Below are positions 16,601-24,731 of a stretch of 40,579 nucleotides of DNA, in pieces. Origin of the DNA: Bacteroidota bacterium (GTDB lineage Bacteria > Bacteroidota > Bacteroidia > Bacteroidales > FEN-979); the NCBI GenBank assembly GCA_026391845.1, contig JAPLDG010000302.1, positions 1 through 40,579 on the forward strand, given 5' to 3'. Position numbers and translations under genes: made by a program. Within the stretch, counting starts at the first letter, position 1. Each line of letters opens with the position of its first letter. The notes under the pieces were generated by a model, which worked only from the letters and a program-made list of their open reading frames with translations, was not told where the DNA came from and searched no databases.

Positions 16601-18065
16601 CAGTGGTGATTGACGGTTTAATGATACCTTGCGTGTAATTGAGGCTGAGGCGGGTCGTGGTGTTATTCAGGATCGGCAGATTGGTACCGGGGTAGTTGGT
16701 GGTAATGGCAGATGTGCCCGAATAATCGATGAGTGACCAGCTTACAATCTCCCCCGTGGCCAGGCCTGAAGGGTCGGCTTCCTGAACCTGCAGAAAAAAT
16801 TTTGCCGGCTGATTGCTGGTGATCTGGTTGACCAGTGGCGTTACGTCGAGTCCGAATTCAATGGTTTTATCTGCTTCAGTAGTACCGCCCTGCATAAAAA
16901 GATCGCCCCCCTGATAGTTAAAGATGGGGAATTCCTGAACAAAGGAGGGGACTGTTGCGGCCATATCAGTGGTCACACCGGCAGTAACCTTAAGTTTATT
17001 GCGTGAATTGTGCTTCAGTGTAACTTTCATGGTAAGTTGCGGGGCGCATGATTTTTTCACATCCAGTACATACACCGTATGGTTCCAGATACCGCCAAAT
17101 GCGATATCGTCGGCCAGATTTTTGTACATGGTATAGCAAAATCCTGCATCACTCCAGCTTGGACCGGCATATCCATTGGAGAATTTCACACCGCCCTTTT
17201 CCCAATCGTGTACATCAACCACCCCATCGCCGTTGATGTCGATGTTGTTTGTATAAAGGCCGTCTCCATTAAAATCGAAACGGATAGAGTCGTTGTAGCC
17301 GCAGATGGTCCATGCATGCGAAGGGCTGCTTCCCCAGAAAGTGTTCACATATTTACCTGCTTCCGGTGTGTTGGCCGGCAGGGTGGTTGAGGGCGTACCG
17401 AAGTACTGGCCATAAATATTTGCAACGCCTCCCACATTCGATCCCTGGAGATGGTCGAACAGCCAGTATTTCAGCTTTTGCAGTCCATCGGAGTTGTCAA
17501 CCCGGATGGCCTTCACGGAGTTGATACGGTTATGCATGCCATTGTAGTAGAGGTCGTATCCCGAAATCCACCGCGTATATCCACCGGTATTCGTAGCCCC
17601 TCCATAATCGGCAACATTCATGGTGCCACATGCTTTTACGATTTCCCAGGAATCAAAAAAGCTGGCCCCCTGGTAGTTGTTTGCATTGTTTAAAAAATCC
17701 CAGACAAAGTGGGTCGGATACTGTGTCGAACCCTGGTTGGCCGCCACTTCCCTTGCACGGTCGATCTCATAGGTAAAATTAAATGCAACGCCTGCCGACT
17801 GGCCGCATTCATATCCTGACTGCCAGGTTATTGGCCTGAAATAGGGTTGTAAAGAGTTATCCACGGCTGAGGGCAGCAGCGGCGCATTAACCCCTTTGTA
17901 TAACTCCGGCATTGGCAGTTCGGGAATGTTCGACAGAACAAAAAGTTCATCCGGTGTCAGCGAAACCGGTTCAAGGCCCATCTGATACGGAAGGTTTTGG
18001 GAATATGCCCTCAATCCGGAAAATACAATCAATGGGAGGGTGAGCAGGAGAAGGATGTTTTTCAT
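13641..18065 (-). CDS. large secreted papain-like (C1) protein with T9SS type A tail
   Basis: The 1474-residue protein starts with a signal peptide (MKNILLLLTLPLIVFSGLRA). Residues about 75-320 resemble a C1 papain-like peptidase: Q82, then CGQS (C87, S90), H250 in HAWTICGYND, and N297 in FSNGY. Between the histidine and asparagine is a Ca-binding-loop insert (about 264-288, DFNGDG and DINGDGVVD). Ig-like and CARDB-like beta domains follow (about 490-990). A jelly-roll or cleaved-adhesin-like domain (about 1020-1150, beginning VEDFETGNFGKFPWF) comes next, then another beta region. The last 90 residues are a T9SS type A sorting domain with FPNPFSGATQIRYDL and WDGKNERGNQVPAGIYTCRM. The start at 18065 is chosen because the predicted -7 box lies just upstream of it and downstream of the 18101 ATG. 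Peptidase activity is uncertain because the nucleophile position is ambiguous. Confidence 0.8.
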   Translation of the reverse strand: MKNILLLLTLPLIVFSGLRAYSQNLPYQMGLEPVSLTPDELFVLSNIPELPMPELYKGVNAPLLPSAVDNSLQPYFRPITWQSGYECGQSAGVAFNFTYEIDRAREVAANQGSTQYPTHFVWDFLNNANNYQGASFFDSWEIVKACGTMNVADYGGATNTGGYTRWISGYDLYYNGMHNRINSVKAIRVDNSDGLQKLKYWLFDHLQGSNVGGVANIYGQYFGTPSTTLPANTPEAGKYVNTFWGSSPSHAWTICGYNDSIRFDFNGDGLYTNNIDINGDGVVDVHDWEKGGVKFSNGYAGPSWSDAGFCYTMYKNLADDIAFGGIWNHTVYVLDVKKSCAPQLTMKVTLKHNSRNKLKVTAGVTTDMAATVPSFVQEFPIFNYQGGDLFMQGGTTEADKTIEFGLDVTPLVNQITSNQPAKFFLQVQEADPSGLATGEIVSWSLIDYSGTSAITTNYPGTNLPILNNTTTRLSLNYTQGIIKPSITTAALPAAQLYEPYNVTLTATNGSLPYLWDVKLDYPETTTSATFPAITAQQLVLTNNNTGYSVKTLDFNFPFYKKSINKVYVYAGGYILFDDQPFTWPYLVDKMLLFKQTGIIAPFMGDLTIYPSAGQGIWYEGNAGYAIFRWKASVTSMQGTTNLNFAVKLYPNGTIEYYYGDMTYPVGTTWTGGISSGDNKNYQFSLFHNGSTITSNTKDKFATCSFPPEMQISEDGKFTGTPVTAYQNLPVKFQVTDINNVSSTKVLLFSSAGLLVNQTILSGGDSLIEFGETAKITLNTNNIGGQAMNQIVFTITESDPYITLIDSTETVASISGGQSVTLTDALSFNINPGVPDNHSFSLQLNVQSLEHNFQRVFGLVAHAPVFHITGTQFSDGDNGSPDPGENADMLITFKNAGSSKASSINVQLTSLDTNLTLSVNSAYINMLKPDSSKTLTFHAAAGSSTSSEHLFQIQSVLSANNNFANTDTIYLFSGEIVEDFETGNFGKFPWFSGGQAPWIIETGVKYEGNFSARSAWLGDSQESKLNLNVHVLTEGPVSFYKYVSCEHDPSGNHEYDYLAFFIDNYEVARWDGEIVWSKETFQVPLGYHLLSWVYHKDYSVSAGWDGCLIDFIKLPLVEGAVPVLSATPLSVEKTLVTGQDTTESVFITNQGGGIMHYSVQVFDTTAYKSVNQTDNITGSYVACGTEGFVPGQTISWIFTVHNLSTDNEYIKNLKLDFPPGVETTGATNFSGGSLGELAFQGTAGNGASLTWHGESTGGRGVLKPGETATATVSGTIGKSFMNDVFVVYQLQGDNMGAIQHTLPGSVKIKNFGLANTWVSLTNPTGSLTNNQTGIVDVNINAAGLVPGTYQCKLVARDLYNNKVVIPVTLHVTFPVKVDDPKSLTKTRLDGNFPNPFSGATQIRYDLSSMSDVTIEIYSLQGTKLRTWSETALQPGSHVLVWDGKNERGNQVPAGIYTCRMTAGDYLCSLKMILIR

Positions 18066-18089
18066 GGTGCAGAACGCTTTGATGCAGTA

Positions 18090-18097
18090 CAAATTTA
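18090..18097 (-). promoter_or_regulatory. putative -7 box for the papain-like protein operon
   Basis: The minus strand reads TAAATTTG, matching TAnnTTTG, 25 bases upstream of the start at 18065 and adjacent to the stop codon of the preceding gene. It supports an own promoter for the operon 18065 to 9916 and the shorter start. Confidence 0.5.
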
Positions 18098-19558
18098 TCA
18101 CTTATTTTTCGATTGGCTGTAAGAATATATGGCATTCAGCATCAGCGCCGTGTCAAGAGACATATGCTGGTCCCGGGCATTTTTGGTAATCTGTGCATAC
18201 CATTCGGCATTGCCCCTGATCGTCAGGATAAGGTGTTGAATGGAGTCCCAGTAGGTTTTTCCCGGCAGGTTATCGTAGTTTGAGCTGAAGGTATATTCTG
18301 CATTGGTGCGGATCATTTCATCCAGCGGAAGTTGCTGCTCCCTTGATTTTTTGACCATGAACCGAAACCATTCACGGTCGATGCGGATGCTGTTTTCGAT
18401 TTTATCGAGCTGCGAATCCTGAACCTCGGGATGAAATGCCAGATAAGCCTCATCGGCAAAATTCCAGAAGCAGCAATGAAGGTTAATCTCTGAAACCATG
18501 AGTAAAATCACGTTGTATTTTTGCAGTTTCGCCCGTAAGTCACTCTTATCCAGTTTTACCGGGGGAAAGTCATTCTGGTGCGGATATTCACTGCTGTAGT
18601 AATACCAGTAATCCTGCCTGCCAAACATTTTCCTTCCATATGATTCAACCATGTTGACATAATAACTGTCGGCGACGATGAGACCGGCGAGCGTACCCTG
18701 GGCCATTGTATCAAACCTTGTGAGCGGATAAACGCCAGGTGTGGGTGGGAGCGGACAAACGAGGTTGAGCATTTCGCCGATGTCATAGTCTGTTCCAAGG
18801 GAATTGGGGGAGTGATGCAGCTTTGTATGTTGGAATGCAGGCATTTTTCTGCCGGTAACCGTTCCAATGTATTGTGATAGTTTATCAGCTGCGAGATGTG
18901 CCCCGTACAAACTCCAATGCATGCCATACCTTGAAAAAAGTGGAAACTTTGCCGTGTCTTTCATCTGCAGGAAGTAGCGGTTCAGATCGAGACAGGTTAA
19001 CCCGAGCGCCTCGGCCTTCTCTGCAAAACAGGTATAATTTGACTTCGATCTTTTTTCAGGATGGAAGCGATCGGGGATGTATTCGGGATAGAAACTGGCC
19101 TTCCCCGGTTCAAAAACAAGGATTAAAGGGATCTTGTAAGCAGCCAGGCTGTCCATCACATTTTTCAGACGGGAGAGTTTCCGGTCGATCACCTTCGTGC
19201 CGATAAAATATTTTCCGGTGTACTCGTGAATATAATCCTCCTCAAATAAGTACTGCTCCTTGCCCTCCAGAAAACCCAGGGCATGTGTGAGTCCAAAGAG
19301 GCTGTAGTCAGATTGATTGTTCAACCTGATCATTGATATACGGAATCCGGTGTAGTCGTTTATCCGTTTTGAAAACTCATCCTGGAATACGGAAGAAAAC
19401 CATCTTTGCCAGGTGAAAAATTTAAGTTCAGGAGCAGGAGGGTGGTCAAAAAAACCCTTCAACGGCATCTCGGTGACGAGCGGATAGATCATTTGAACCG
19501 GGGAAATTGCCAAACATAGCAGAATCAGGGGAAGAAGAATGAATTTAATGATTTTCAT
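18098..19558 (-). CDS. AlgX/AlgJ-like SGNH protein with C-terminal helical repeats
   Basis: The 486-residue protein has an N-terminal signal or anchor (MKIIKFILLPLILLCLAISP) and an SGNH-like domain of the alginate O-acetyltransferase AlgX/AlgJ type. Visible landmarks are YLFEEDYI, FEPGKASFYPEYIP, a histidine in GMHWSLYG (H214) and a serine in VADSYY (S298). AlgX-like enzymes transfer acetyl groups to polysaccharides in the periplasm. The Asp expected two residues before the active-site His (DxHW) is Gly here. The C-terminal 110 residues hold two copies of a roughly 41-residue helical motif with EW(F/Y), K-x-(S/A)-R-(D/E)-Q, LD and NA-x-Y. It resembles the gene at 24732-25877, but the MBOAT partner is found only next to that one. 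Substrate unknown. Confidence 0.72.
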   Translation of the reverse strand: MKIIKFILLPLILLCLAISPVQMIYPLVTEMPLKGFFDHPPAPELKFFTWQRWFSSVFQDEFSKRINDYTGFRISMIRLNNQSDYSLFGLTHALGFLEGKEQYLFEEDYIHEYTGKYFIGTKVIDRKLSRLKNVMDSLAAYKIPLILVFEPGKASFYPEYIPDRFHPEKRSKSNYTCFAEKAEALGLTCLDLNRYFLQMKDTAKFPLFSRYGMHWSLYGAHLAADKLSQYIGTVTGRKMPAFQHTKLHHSPNSLGTDYDIGEMLNLVCPLPPTPGVYPLTRFDTMAQGTLAGLIVADSYYVNMVESYGRKMFGRQDYWYYYSSEYPHQNDFPPVKLDKSDLRAKLQKYNVILLMVSEINLHCCFWNFADEAYLAFHPEVQDSQLDKIENSIRIDREWFRFMVKKSREQQLPLDEMIRTNAEYTFSSNYDNLPGKTYWDSIQHLILTIRGNAEWYAQITKNARDQHMSLDTALMLNAIYSYSQSKNK

Positions 19559-19603
19559 CGGATCGCTTTGGGTGTTACTCTTTCTGGTGGCTGATTTCCT
19601 CTA

Positions 19604-19611
19604 CAAAACTA
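19604..19611 (-). promoter_or_regulatory. putative -7 box for the first AlgX-like gene
   Basis: The minus strand reads TAGTTTTG, an exact TAnnTTTG match about 46 bases upstream of the start at 19558, inside the divergent gap 19559-19696. No equally good box is seen for the plus-strand gene at 19697. Confidence 0.45.
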
Positions 19612-19696
19612 AAGAAAATTAAAACCCGTTGGCGAATTTTTCCTATTTTTACCCGCTTAAAATGTAACTCAATCCCGTATTGCCTATATTTTCCAG

Positions 19697-21265
19697 ATGA
19701 AAAGAAACGCTGATCTTATATTTATCGGGCTGTTATTTGCGGTATCCTTTCTGTACGGTTATCATGCCATTCTGTTTGCCCGTCCGACCTATCATCACAT
19801 ATGGCGGCAATCGGACTGCCTGTCGATCACCAAAAACTATTACGAAGATAACCGTAACTTTTTCAGGCCGGCCATCAACTGGGTTGGCGACAAAGGGGGA
19901 AGGACCGTCAGTGAATTCCCGATCATCTATTTTTCCGTGGCACAACTCTGGAAAATCTTCGGATACCATGAATTCATTTTCAGATTGATTGATGTCCTCC
20001 TGGTATTCACGGGGCTTTTCTCACTTTTCAGGCTTGCGCGTGAATTGCTATCAGACACTTTCTGGGCCGCCATCATCCCCCTGTTCCTGTTCAGTTCACC
20101 CATCCTGGGTTATTTTACAAATAATTTCCTGGCCGACGCCCCTGCCCTGGGCCTTACGCTTACCGGCTGCTATTTCTACTGGAAAGCTTTCGCGAAGCAA
20201 AGCAACAAATGGTATCTTTTATCCTTTCTCATCTTCCTGCTGGCCGGCCTGTTGAAAATCTCCTCGCTGGTGATATTCATCGCCCTGTTTATCATCCAGG
20301 TTTACAGGATTATTTTTCGTGGGAGAGAAAAAGCCTGGCACACCAGCTTTTCCCGTTTGTGGCCCTTTTTATTGGTCCTTCTGGGGATCCTTGCCTGGTA
20401 TAGTTATGCCGGGAATTATAACAGTCACAACCTGAATGGCATCTTTCTCCATGGGATCCTGCCGATCTGGGGAATCGATGCAGCCGCAAGATCGGAGATA
20501 TGGAAATCGGTCGTAAAAACCCTGTTGCCCGGCTTCTTTACCATACCTGCACTGATTTTCGACCTGGCAGCTTTTGTCTCCCTGTTCCTCTTTTATAAAA
20601 AAATCAACCGGTTTTTCCTGTTTCTGAGTCTGCTGGTATTCATCGGATGTATCGGCTTTTTTCTTCTTTTCTATCAGGTTTTCAACGTGCACGATTATTA
20701 CCTCACCAACATGCTGATTTTCATACCGCTGCCGCTGATTACCCTGCTTGATTTGCTTCACCGGAAATATCCCGTTGTATTTAACAATAAATTTCTCAAA
20801 ATAGGCGCAGCGCTGTGTTTGGTGGCCCTTCTGTACATCGGAGCCGTGAATACAAGAATGAGATATTTTCCAAGGCAGGCTTTTGTGCAGAAGAGTATTT
20901 TCGTTAACAAGGAAAATATCTCTTCATGGATTCAATGGTCAGACTATTGCGGAACCTATTTCAAAGCATTTGAGACTATCACGCCCTATCTTCGAAGTTT
21001 GGGCATCAAACGCGACGACCTGGTTTACAGCACCCCCGACGGAACCATCAATGTAACCCTTTACCTGATGGATCAAAAGGGGTTCAGTGATTTCTACATC
21101 GGCGGTATTTCGGAGGACCAGCGGATTGAGACGGTGAAATCATATGGAGTTAAATATCTGATCATCAACGATTCGGTGTTGTATCGAAAACCGTTTCTGG
21201 CTCCCTACCTGCTGCACAAGATCGGCACCTATCAAAATGTGGATATCTTTGATATAAGCCATTAG
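19697..21265 (+). CDS. GT-C membrane glycosyltransferase-like protein (ArnT/PMT type)
   Basis: The 522-residue protein has about ten to twelve membrane helices. After the first helix it has a periplasmic loop with acidic residues (HHIWRQSDCLSITKNYYED) and then VSEFPIIYF, the layout of GT39/GT83 lipid-linked sugar transferases of the ArnT/PMT_2 family (PF13231). The C-terminal 110 residues form a soluble extracytoplasmic domain. Such enzymes move a sugar from polyprenyl phosphate to a protein or glycan outside the inner membrane. It is the only plus-strand gene between 4.9 and 25.9 kb. It is divergent from the AlgX-like gene and ends 33 bases from the convergent membrane-protein gene at 21299. 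Donor and acceptor are unknown. Confidence 0.7.
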   Translation: MKRNADLIFIGLLFAVSFLYGYHAILFARPTYHHIWRQSDCLSITKNYYEDNRNFFRPAINWVGDKGGRTVSEFPIIYFSVAQLWKIFGYHEFIFRLIDVLLVFTGLFSLFRLARELLSDTFWAAIIPLFLFSSPILGYFTNNFLADAPALGLTLTGCYFYWKAFAKQSNKWYLLSFLIFLLAGLLKISSLVIFIALFIIQVYRIIFRGREKAWHTSFSRLWPFLLVLLGILAWYSYAGNYNSHNLNGIFLHGILPIWGIDAAARSEIWKSVVKTLLPGFFTIPALIFDLAAFVSLFLFYKKINRFFLFLSLLVFIGCIGFFLLFYQVFNVHDYYLTNMLIFIPLPLITLLDLLHRKYPVVFNNKFLKIGAALCLVALLYIGAVNTRMRYFPRQAFVQKSIFVNKENISSWIQWSDYCGTYFKAFETITPYLRSLGIKRDDLVYSTPDGTINVTLYLMDQKGFSDFYIGGISEDQRIETVKSYGVKYLIINDSVLYRKPFLAPYLLHKIGTYQNVDIFDISH

Positions 21266-21298
21266 CCTGTCGGGTGCCGGCAGTTACGCCAGCAGGTT

Positions 21299-23185
21299 TC
21301 AATTGTTTACGATCCTGTAAGAAATCACGAAATCATCCATTCCTACCGGCTTCTTTTCAGGATTCCAGAGATAGACCTTCAATTGGTTTTCGGGGTCTGA
21401 ATTTCTGATCGTTCCTGAAACGGTGATCGTGTTCCATTGGCGAAGTTTTAATGTTGGCGGTTCATCCACTCCCGACTGGTGGTAATCGAGCACTACCTGG
21501 TTTTTCTCCTTTGAAATGACCAGGCTTAACCATTTCGGATTCATCACTTCATAAGGGAAGACCTTTACCGTGGCAGTGATCATCATCCCCGGTTTTTTGG
21601 TTAAATCTGTACATTTTCCAAAGAAACCCGGGCTGAATTCCGATGCCAGGACAAAAAATGAATTTCCGGTACTATCCTTCCGGCAACTGTCGCTGCCCGC
21701 CCTGAACGACCGGTCGTCGAAATGGTTTGAATAAAATGGAACCTCTTGTCCCTGCAGCATATCCTTTTCTGACAAAACCCTGTAAACTGAATTATCCAGG
21801 TTGAAGTAGCGTTTGTTTAACCCGCGGATATCGAGATTTTTCGCCCAGGGAGCGCAGATGAACAGATTGGAATCATTCAGGTTGGTTCCCTCATCGATTT
21901 TTCCGGTTACATCATTGACATAGATACTTACCGATGAATCGGGAGATTGAAGAGAGCTTAACAGGAGTGTTTCAGGGGCAAGCGCCCAGTTGACGTTTAC
22001 CTGCTCCCGGTCAACCATGGATTCGCTGACAATGAACTTCTTTTCGGGGAAGTGTCTGGTGATGGCGATCAGATTCCGGAGGTAGGCTTGGCGGTTTTTG
22101 TAAAAGAGGGCTGCTCCTGCCACATGAAAAACCCCCGTCACAAAAAGCAGAATCAGAAACCATTGGGAAATAATCCTGTTTCTTCCGGAGACAAAAACCA
22201 CATCCTTCAGGAATGGAATCAGCAGGAAGATATTCAGCCCCATGAGGTTTTTCTCCTGGATGAACGGGAAGTACCAGATGTTGAAGGTTGTGAAAAGAAC
22301 CAGCAAAAAAAGCAGCAGGGAAACCAGGTAATAGGTTAGTTTCAGGTAATCTTTCTTCACCACATACCAGGCAATGGTGACGAAAAACAGGATCATGGAG
22401 AAGAGGTAGATATTGAATGCTTTTACATTGAGGAATTTGAAACTTTCAGAATGAAAAACATCGCCGAGACGCACAAAGAACTCGCCGAAACCCTTAAAGT
22501 AAAAACTCTCATATCCGCTGGAGGAGCTGCTGTAAAATTTCAATAGGGCCAATGCGATAATAATGCCTCCCAGGAGATAGCCCTCCGGTTTCAGCCAAAG
22601 CTTGTTGTCGATAACGAAAAAGCCCAGGACAAATAATACCGTAAACAATGCGACAGGGTGTGAATAAAAACAGAGAAACAGGATTCCGGTTGCCACGATC
22701 AGCCGGAGGATCCAATAAAAAATACCGGGTTTAAACCGCAGGGACCAGGTTAAGAAGGCGTAGAAGAGAATCGTGTAAACCAATGCCTGGTGTGTCTCGG
22801 TCGAAATCCAGAAGTAGCTGTATTTCACTCCCAGCAATAATAACAGCGGAACCGCGAGCGCAAGCCGGTCGAGTTTGAATCCATAGGCGATCACAAGGAA
22901 TATCAGATAATACAGGAGCACAAATGAGATGGAATAGACCCCGAGGATGACTTTCAGCGGCAATCCGAAATGAATCGCCAGCAAGGCCAGCGATTGAGGT
23001 GCGACCGCGGCGATGCGACCTGCTTCTACAATATAGTCTCGGTAATAGAGGAAATTGAACAAAGCATAACATGGATCAACAAAGATGGTCCGCTCCATGT
23101 AAAACAGGAGCGCCAGGATGAACAAGACGAGGAACATCAGTTGTCCCAGCAATTTATTATTCAACAAAATATTTTTTGCCGGCAT
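21299..23185 (-). CDS. multi-pass membrane protein with C-terminal jelly-roll domain
   Basis: I do not recognise a named family. The 628-residue protein has roughly eleven or twelve hydrophobic segments up to about residue 365, with an acidic first extracytoplasmic loop (FVDPCYALFNFLYYRDYIVE) that could suit a GT-C-like glycosyltransferase. After a soluble stretch, the last 145 residues form a jelly-roll-like module ending in KVYLWNPEKKPVGMDDFVIS. This closely parallels the C-terminal module at 27367-29130. It is the third gene of a compact minus-strand set with the AlgX-like and MBOAT genes (12 bases from the latter). Its partners suggest a role in making or modifying an extracytoplasmic glycan. 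Confidence 0.6.
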   Translation of the reverse strand: MPAKNILLNNKLLGQLMFLVLFILALLFYMERTIFVDPCYALFNFLYYRDYIVEAGRIAAVAPQSLALLAIHFGLPLKVILGVYSISFVLLYYLIFLVIAYGFKLDRLALAVPLLLLLGVKYSYFWISTETHQALVYTILFYAFLTWSLRFKPGIFYWILRLIVATGILFLCFYSHPVALFTVLFVLGFFVIDNKLWLKPEGYLLGGIIIALALLKFYSSSSSGYESFYFKGFGEFFVRLGDVFHSESFKFLNVKAFNIYLFSMILFFVTIAWYVVKKDYLKLTYYLVSLLLFLLVLFTTFNIWYFPFIQEKNLMGLNIFLLIPFLKDVVFVSGRNRIISQWFLILLFVTGVFHVAGAALFYKNRQAYLRNLIAITRHFPEKKFIVSESMVDREQVNVNWALAPETLLLSSLQSPDSSVSIYVNDVTGKIDEGTNLNDSNLFICAPWAKNLDIRGLNKRYFNLDNSVYRVLSEKDMLQGQEVPFYSNHFDDRSFRAGSDSCRKDSTGNSFFVLASEFSPGFFGKCTDLTKKPGMMITATVKVFPYEVMNPKWLSLVISKEKNQVVLDYHQSGVDEPPTLKLRQWNTITVSGTIRNSDPENQLKVYLWNPEKKPVGMDDFVISYRIVNN

Positions 23186-23197
23186 AACGGGATGGAA

Positions 23198-24655
23198 TTA
23201 AAACCTGAAATAGATAAACGGGTTGAATCCTGATGAAGTAATGGTCGCCTCGCTCAGAATGAAGAGGATGATCGAAATGACCGAGAAAACGATGATCATT
23301 GAATTTCCCGGATTGAAATAGAGTTTTTCAATCCAAATATCCACTTTTTTTGAGATTCCCCAGAAAGAGAAGAGGATGGCGATTGCAAGCATCGTCCAGA
23401 ATTTCGGGTTCAGCCAAACGACATTTTCAGTGCCCCTGAACATGAACATCCGCTGAATGTAAAACCATGCATCATCCGGTGACCCGGAGCGGAAGATAAC
23501 CCACCCGACCGTAATCAGCAGGAAGGTGATGCCGATGGACGGAATCCTGCCCGCCTTTTTCAGATATTTCAGGAGGAAAAGACGGTCGAAAATGAGGAAA
23601 AGAGCCATGTAAGCGCCCCAAATGATGAAGGTCCATGCAGCGCCATGCCAGAATCCGCAGAGCAGAAAGGTTACAGATGTTGCAATGAGGTAAATATATT
23701 TATCGGCCCGAAGCCCGATATAATATTCCTTCGGTAGTTTGCGTGACGTTGCGTAGGCCAGCGGAAGAAAAATGTAATCCCTGAACCAGAAAGAGAGGGT
23801 GATGTGCCACCTCCGCCAGAATTCCGTGATGCTTTGGGATATATAGGGGAAGTTGAAATTCTCGGGCAGTTTAAAACCAAGCATCCGCGCCAGACCGATC
23901 GCCATATCGGAATATCCCGAAAAATCAAAGTATATCTGGAAGGTGTATGCGATTGCACCAATCCACGCGATGCCACTCGATAACTCGTTGGGCCCGAGTT
24001 CGAAAATTTCATTGACCGTCGTACCGATCACATCGGCGATCAGCACTTTTTTTGCCAGTCCGATCATGAAGCGTATAAAACCGGTGAGGCGATAATCGAT
24101 GGTCTCCTGGCTTTTGCGGTCGGTGATCTGGCTGGCAATCTGACCAGGCCGTACGATAGGGCCGGCTAGTATCTGGGGAAACATGAAGATATAGAGTGCA
24201 AAATCCTGCAGTTTGGCAAAAACCGGTTGCTGTTTTTTATATACATCCAGGGAATAGGCCAATTTCTGGAAGGTAATGAACGAGATTCCCACCGGAAGAA
24301 CGATCCGTGTCCATTCTGCCGGTGGAGAACCAAACCAGCCCATAATTGCCTGAAACTGATCGAAAAAAAAGTTCATGTATTTGAAATACAGAAGCAGAGC
24401 CAGGTTCATAAACACCAGCAGCCACATGAGCCGCTTACGGCTGTCGCCTTCCTCCCGGCTCATCAGGTTGACAATGAAGAAATCGATCACGACCGACCCC
24501 ATCAGGAAAAAGACAAACTTCGGAGCGCCCCATGCATAGAAAAATATACCTGCCAAAAGCAGGAACCAATTTTTGAATTTCTGGCCCAGGAGGTAATAGA
24601 CGATCAGGAAAAACGGCAGAAAATAGAGCAAAAACAAACTGCTGTTGAATATCAT
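23198..24655 (-). CDS. MBOAT family O-acyltransferase (AlgI-like)
   Basis: The 485-residue polytopic membrane protein belongs to the MBOAT family (PF03062). The conserved block WRRWHITLSFWFRDYIFLPL and the catalytic histidine H337 in LLCGFWHGAAWTF are both present. AlgI-type proteins pass acetyl groups from a cytoplasmic donor across the membrane to a periplasmic SGNH transferase. Here the partner is almost certainly the AlgX-like gene 76 bases upstream (24732-25877), and the distant relative at 18098-19558 may share it. The length and start (MIFNSSLFLLYFLPFF) match the family. The acceptor glycan is unknown; alginate itself is unlikely because no other alginate genes are present. Confidence 0.9.
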   Translation of the reverse strand: MIFNSSLFLLYFLPFFLIVYYLLGQKFKNWFLLLAGIFFYAWGAPKFVFFLMGSVVIDFFIVNLMSREEGDSRKRLMWLLVFMNLALLLYFKYMNFFFDQFQAIMGWFGSPPAEWTRIVLPVGISFITFQKLAYSLDVYKKQQPVFAKLQDFALYIFMFPQILAGPIVRPGQIASQITDRKSQETIDYRLTGFIRFMIGLAKKVLIADVIGTTVNEIFELGPNELSSGIAWIGAIAYTFQIYFDFSGYSDMAIGLARMLGFKLPENFNFPYISQSITEFWRRWHITLSFWFRDYIFLPLAYATSRKLPKEYYIGLRADKYIYLIATSVTFLLCGFWHGAAWTFIIWGAYMALFLIFDRLFLLKYLKKAGRIPSIGITFLLITVGWVIFRSGSPDDAWFYIQRMFMFRGTENVVWLNPKFWTMLAIAILFSFWGISKKVDIWIEKLYFNPGNSMIIVFSVISIILFILSEATITSSGFNPFIYFRF

Positions 24656-24731
24656 AGGTTGACTGTTATGGTTTCTTGTTCTGGATTACGGATAGTTTGC
24701 ATGTTCATTTACTTATCATCAGAAAACACCC

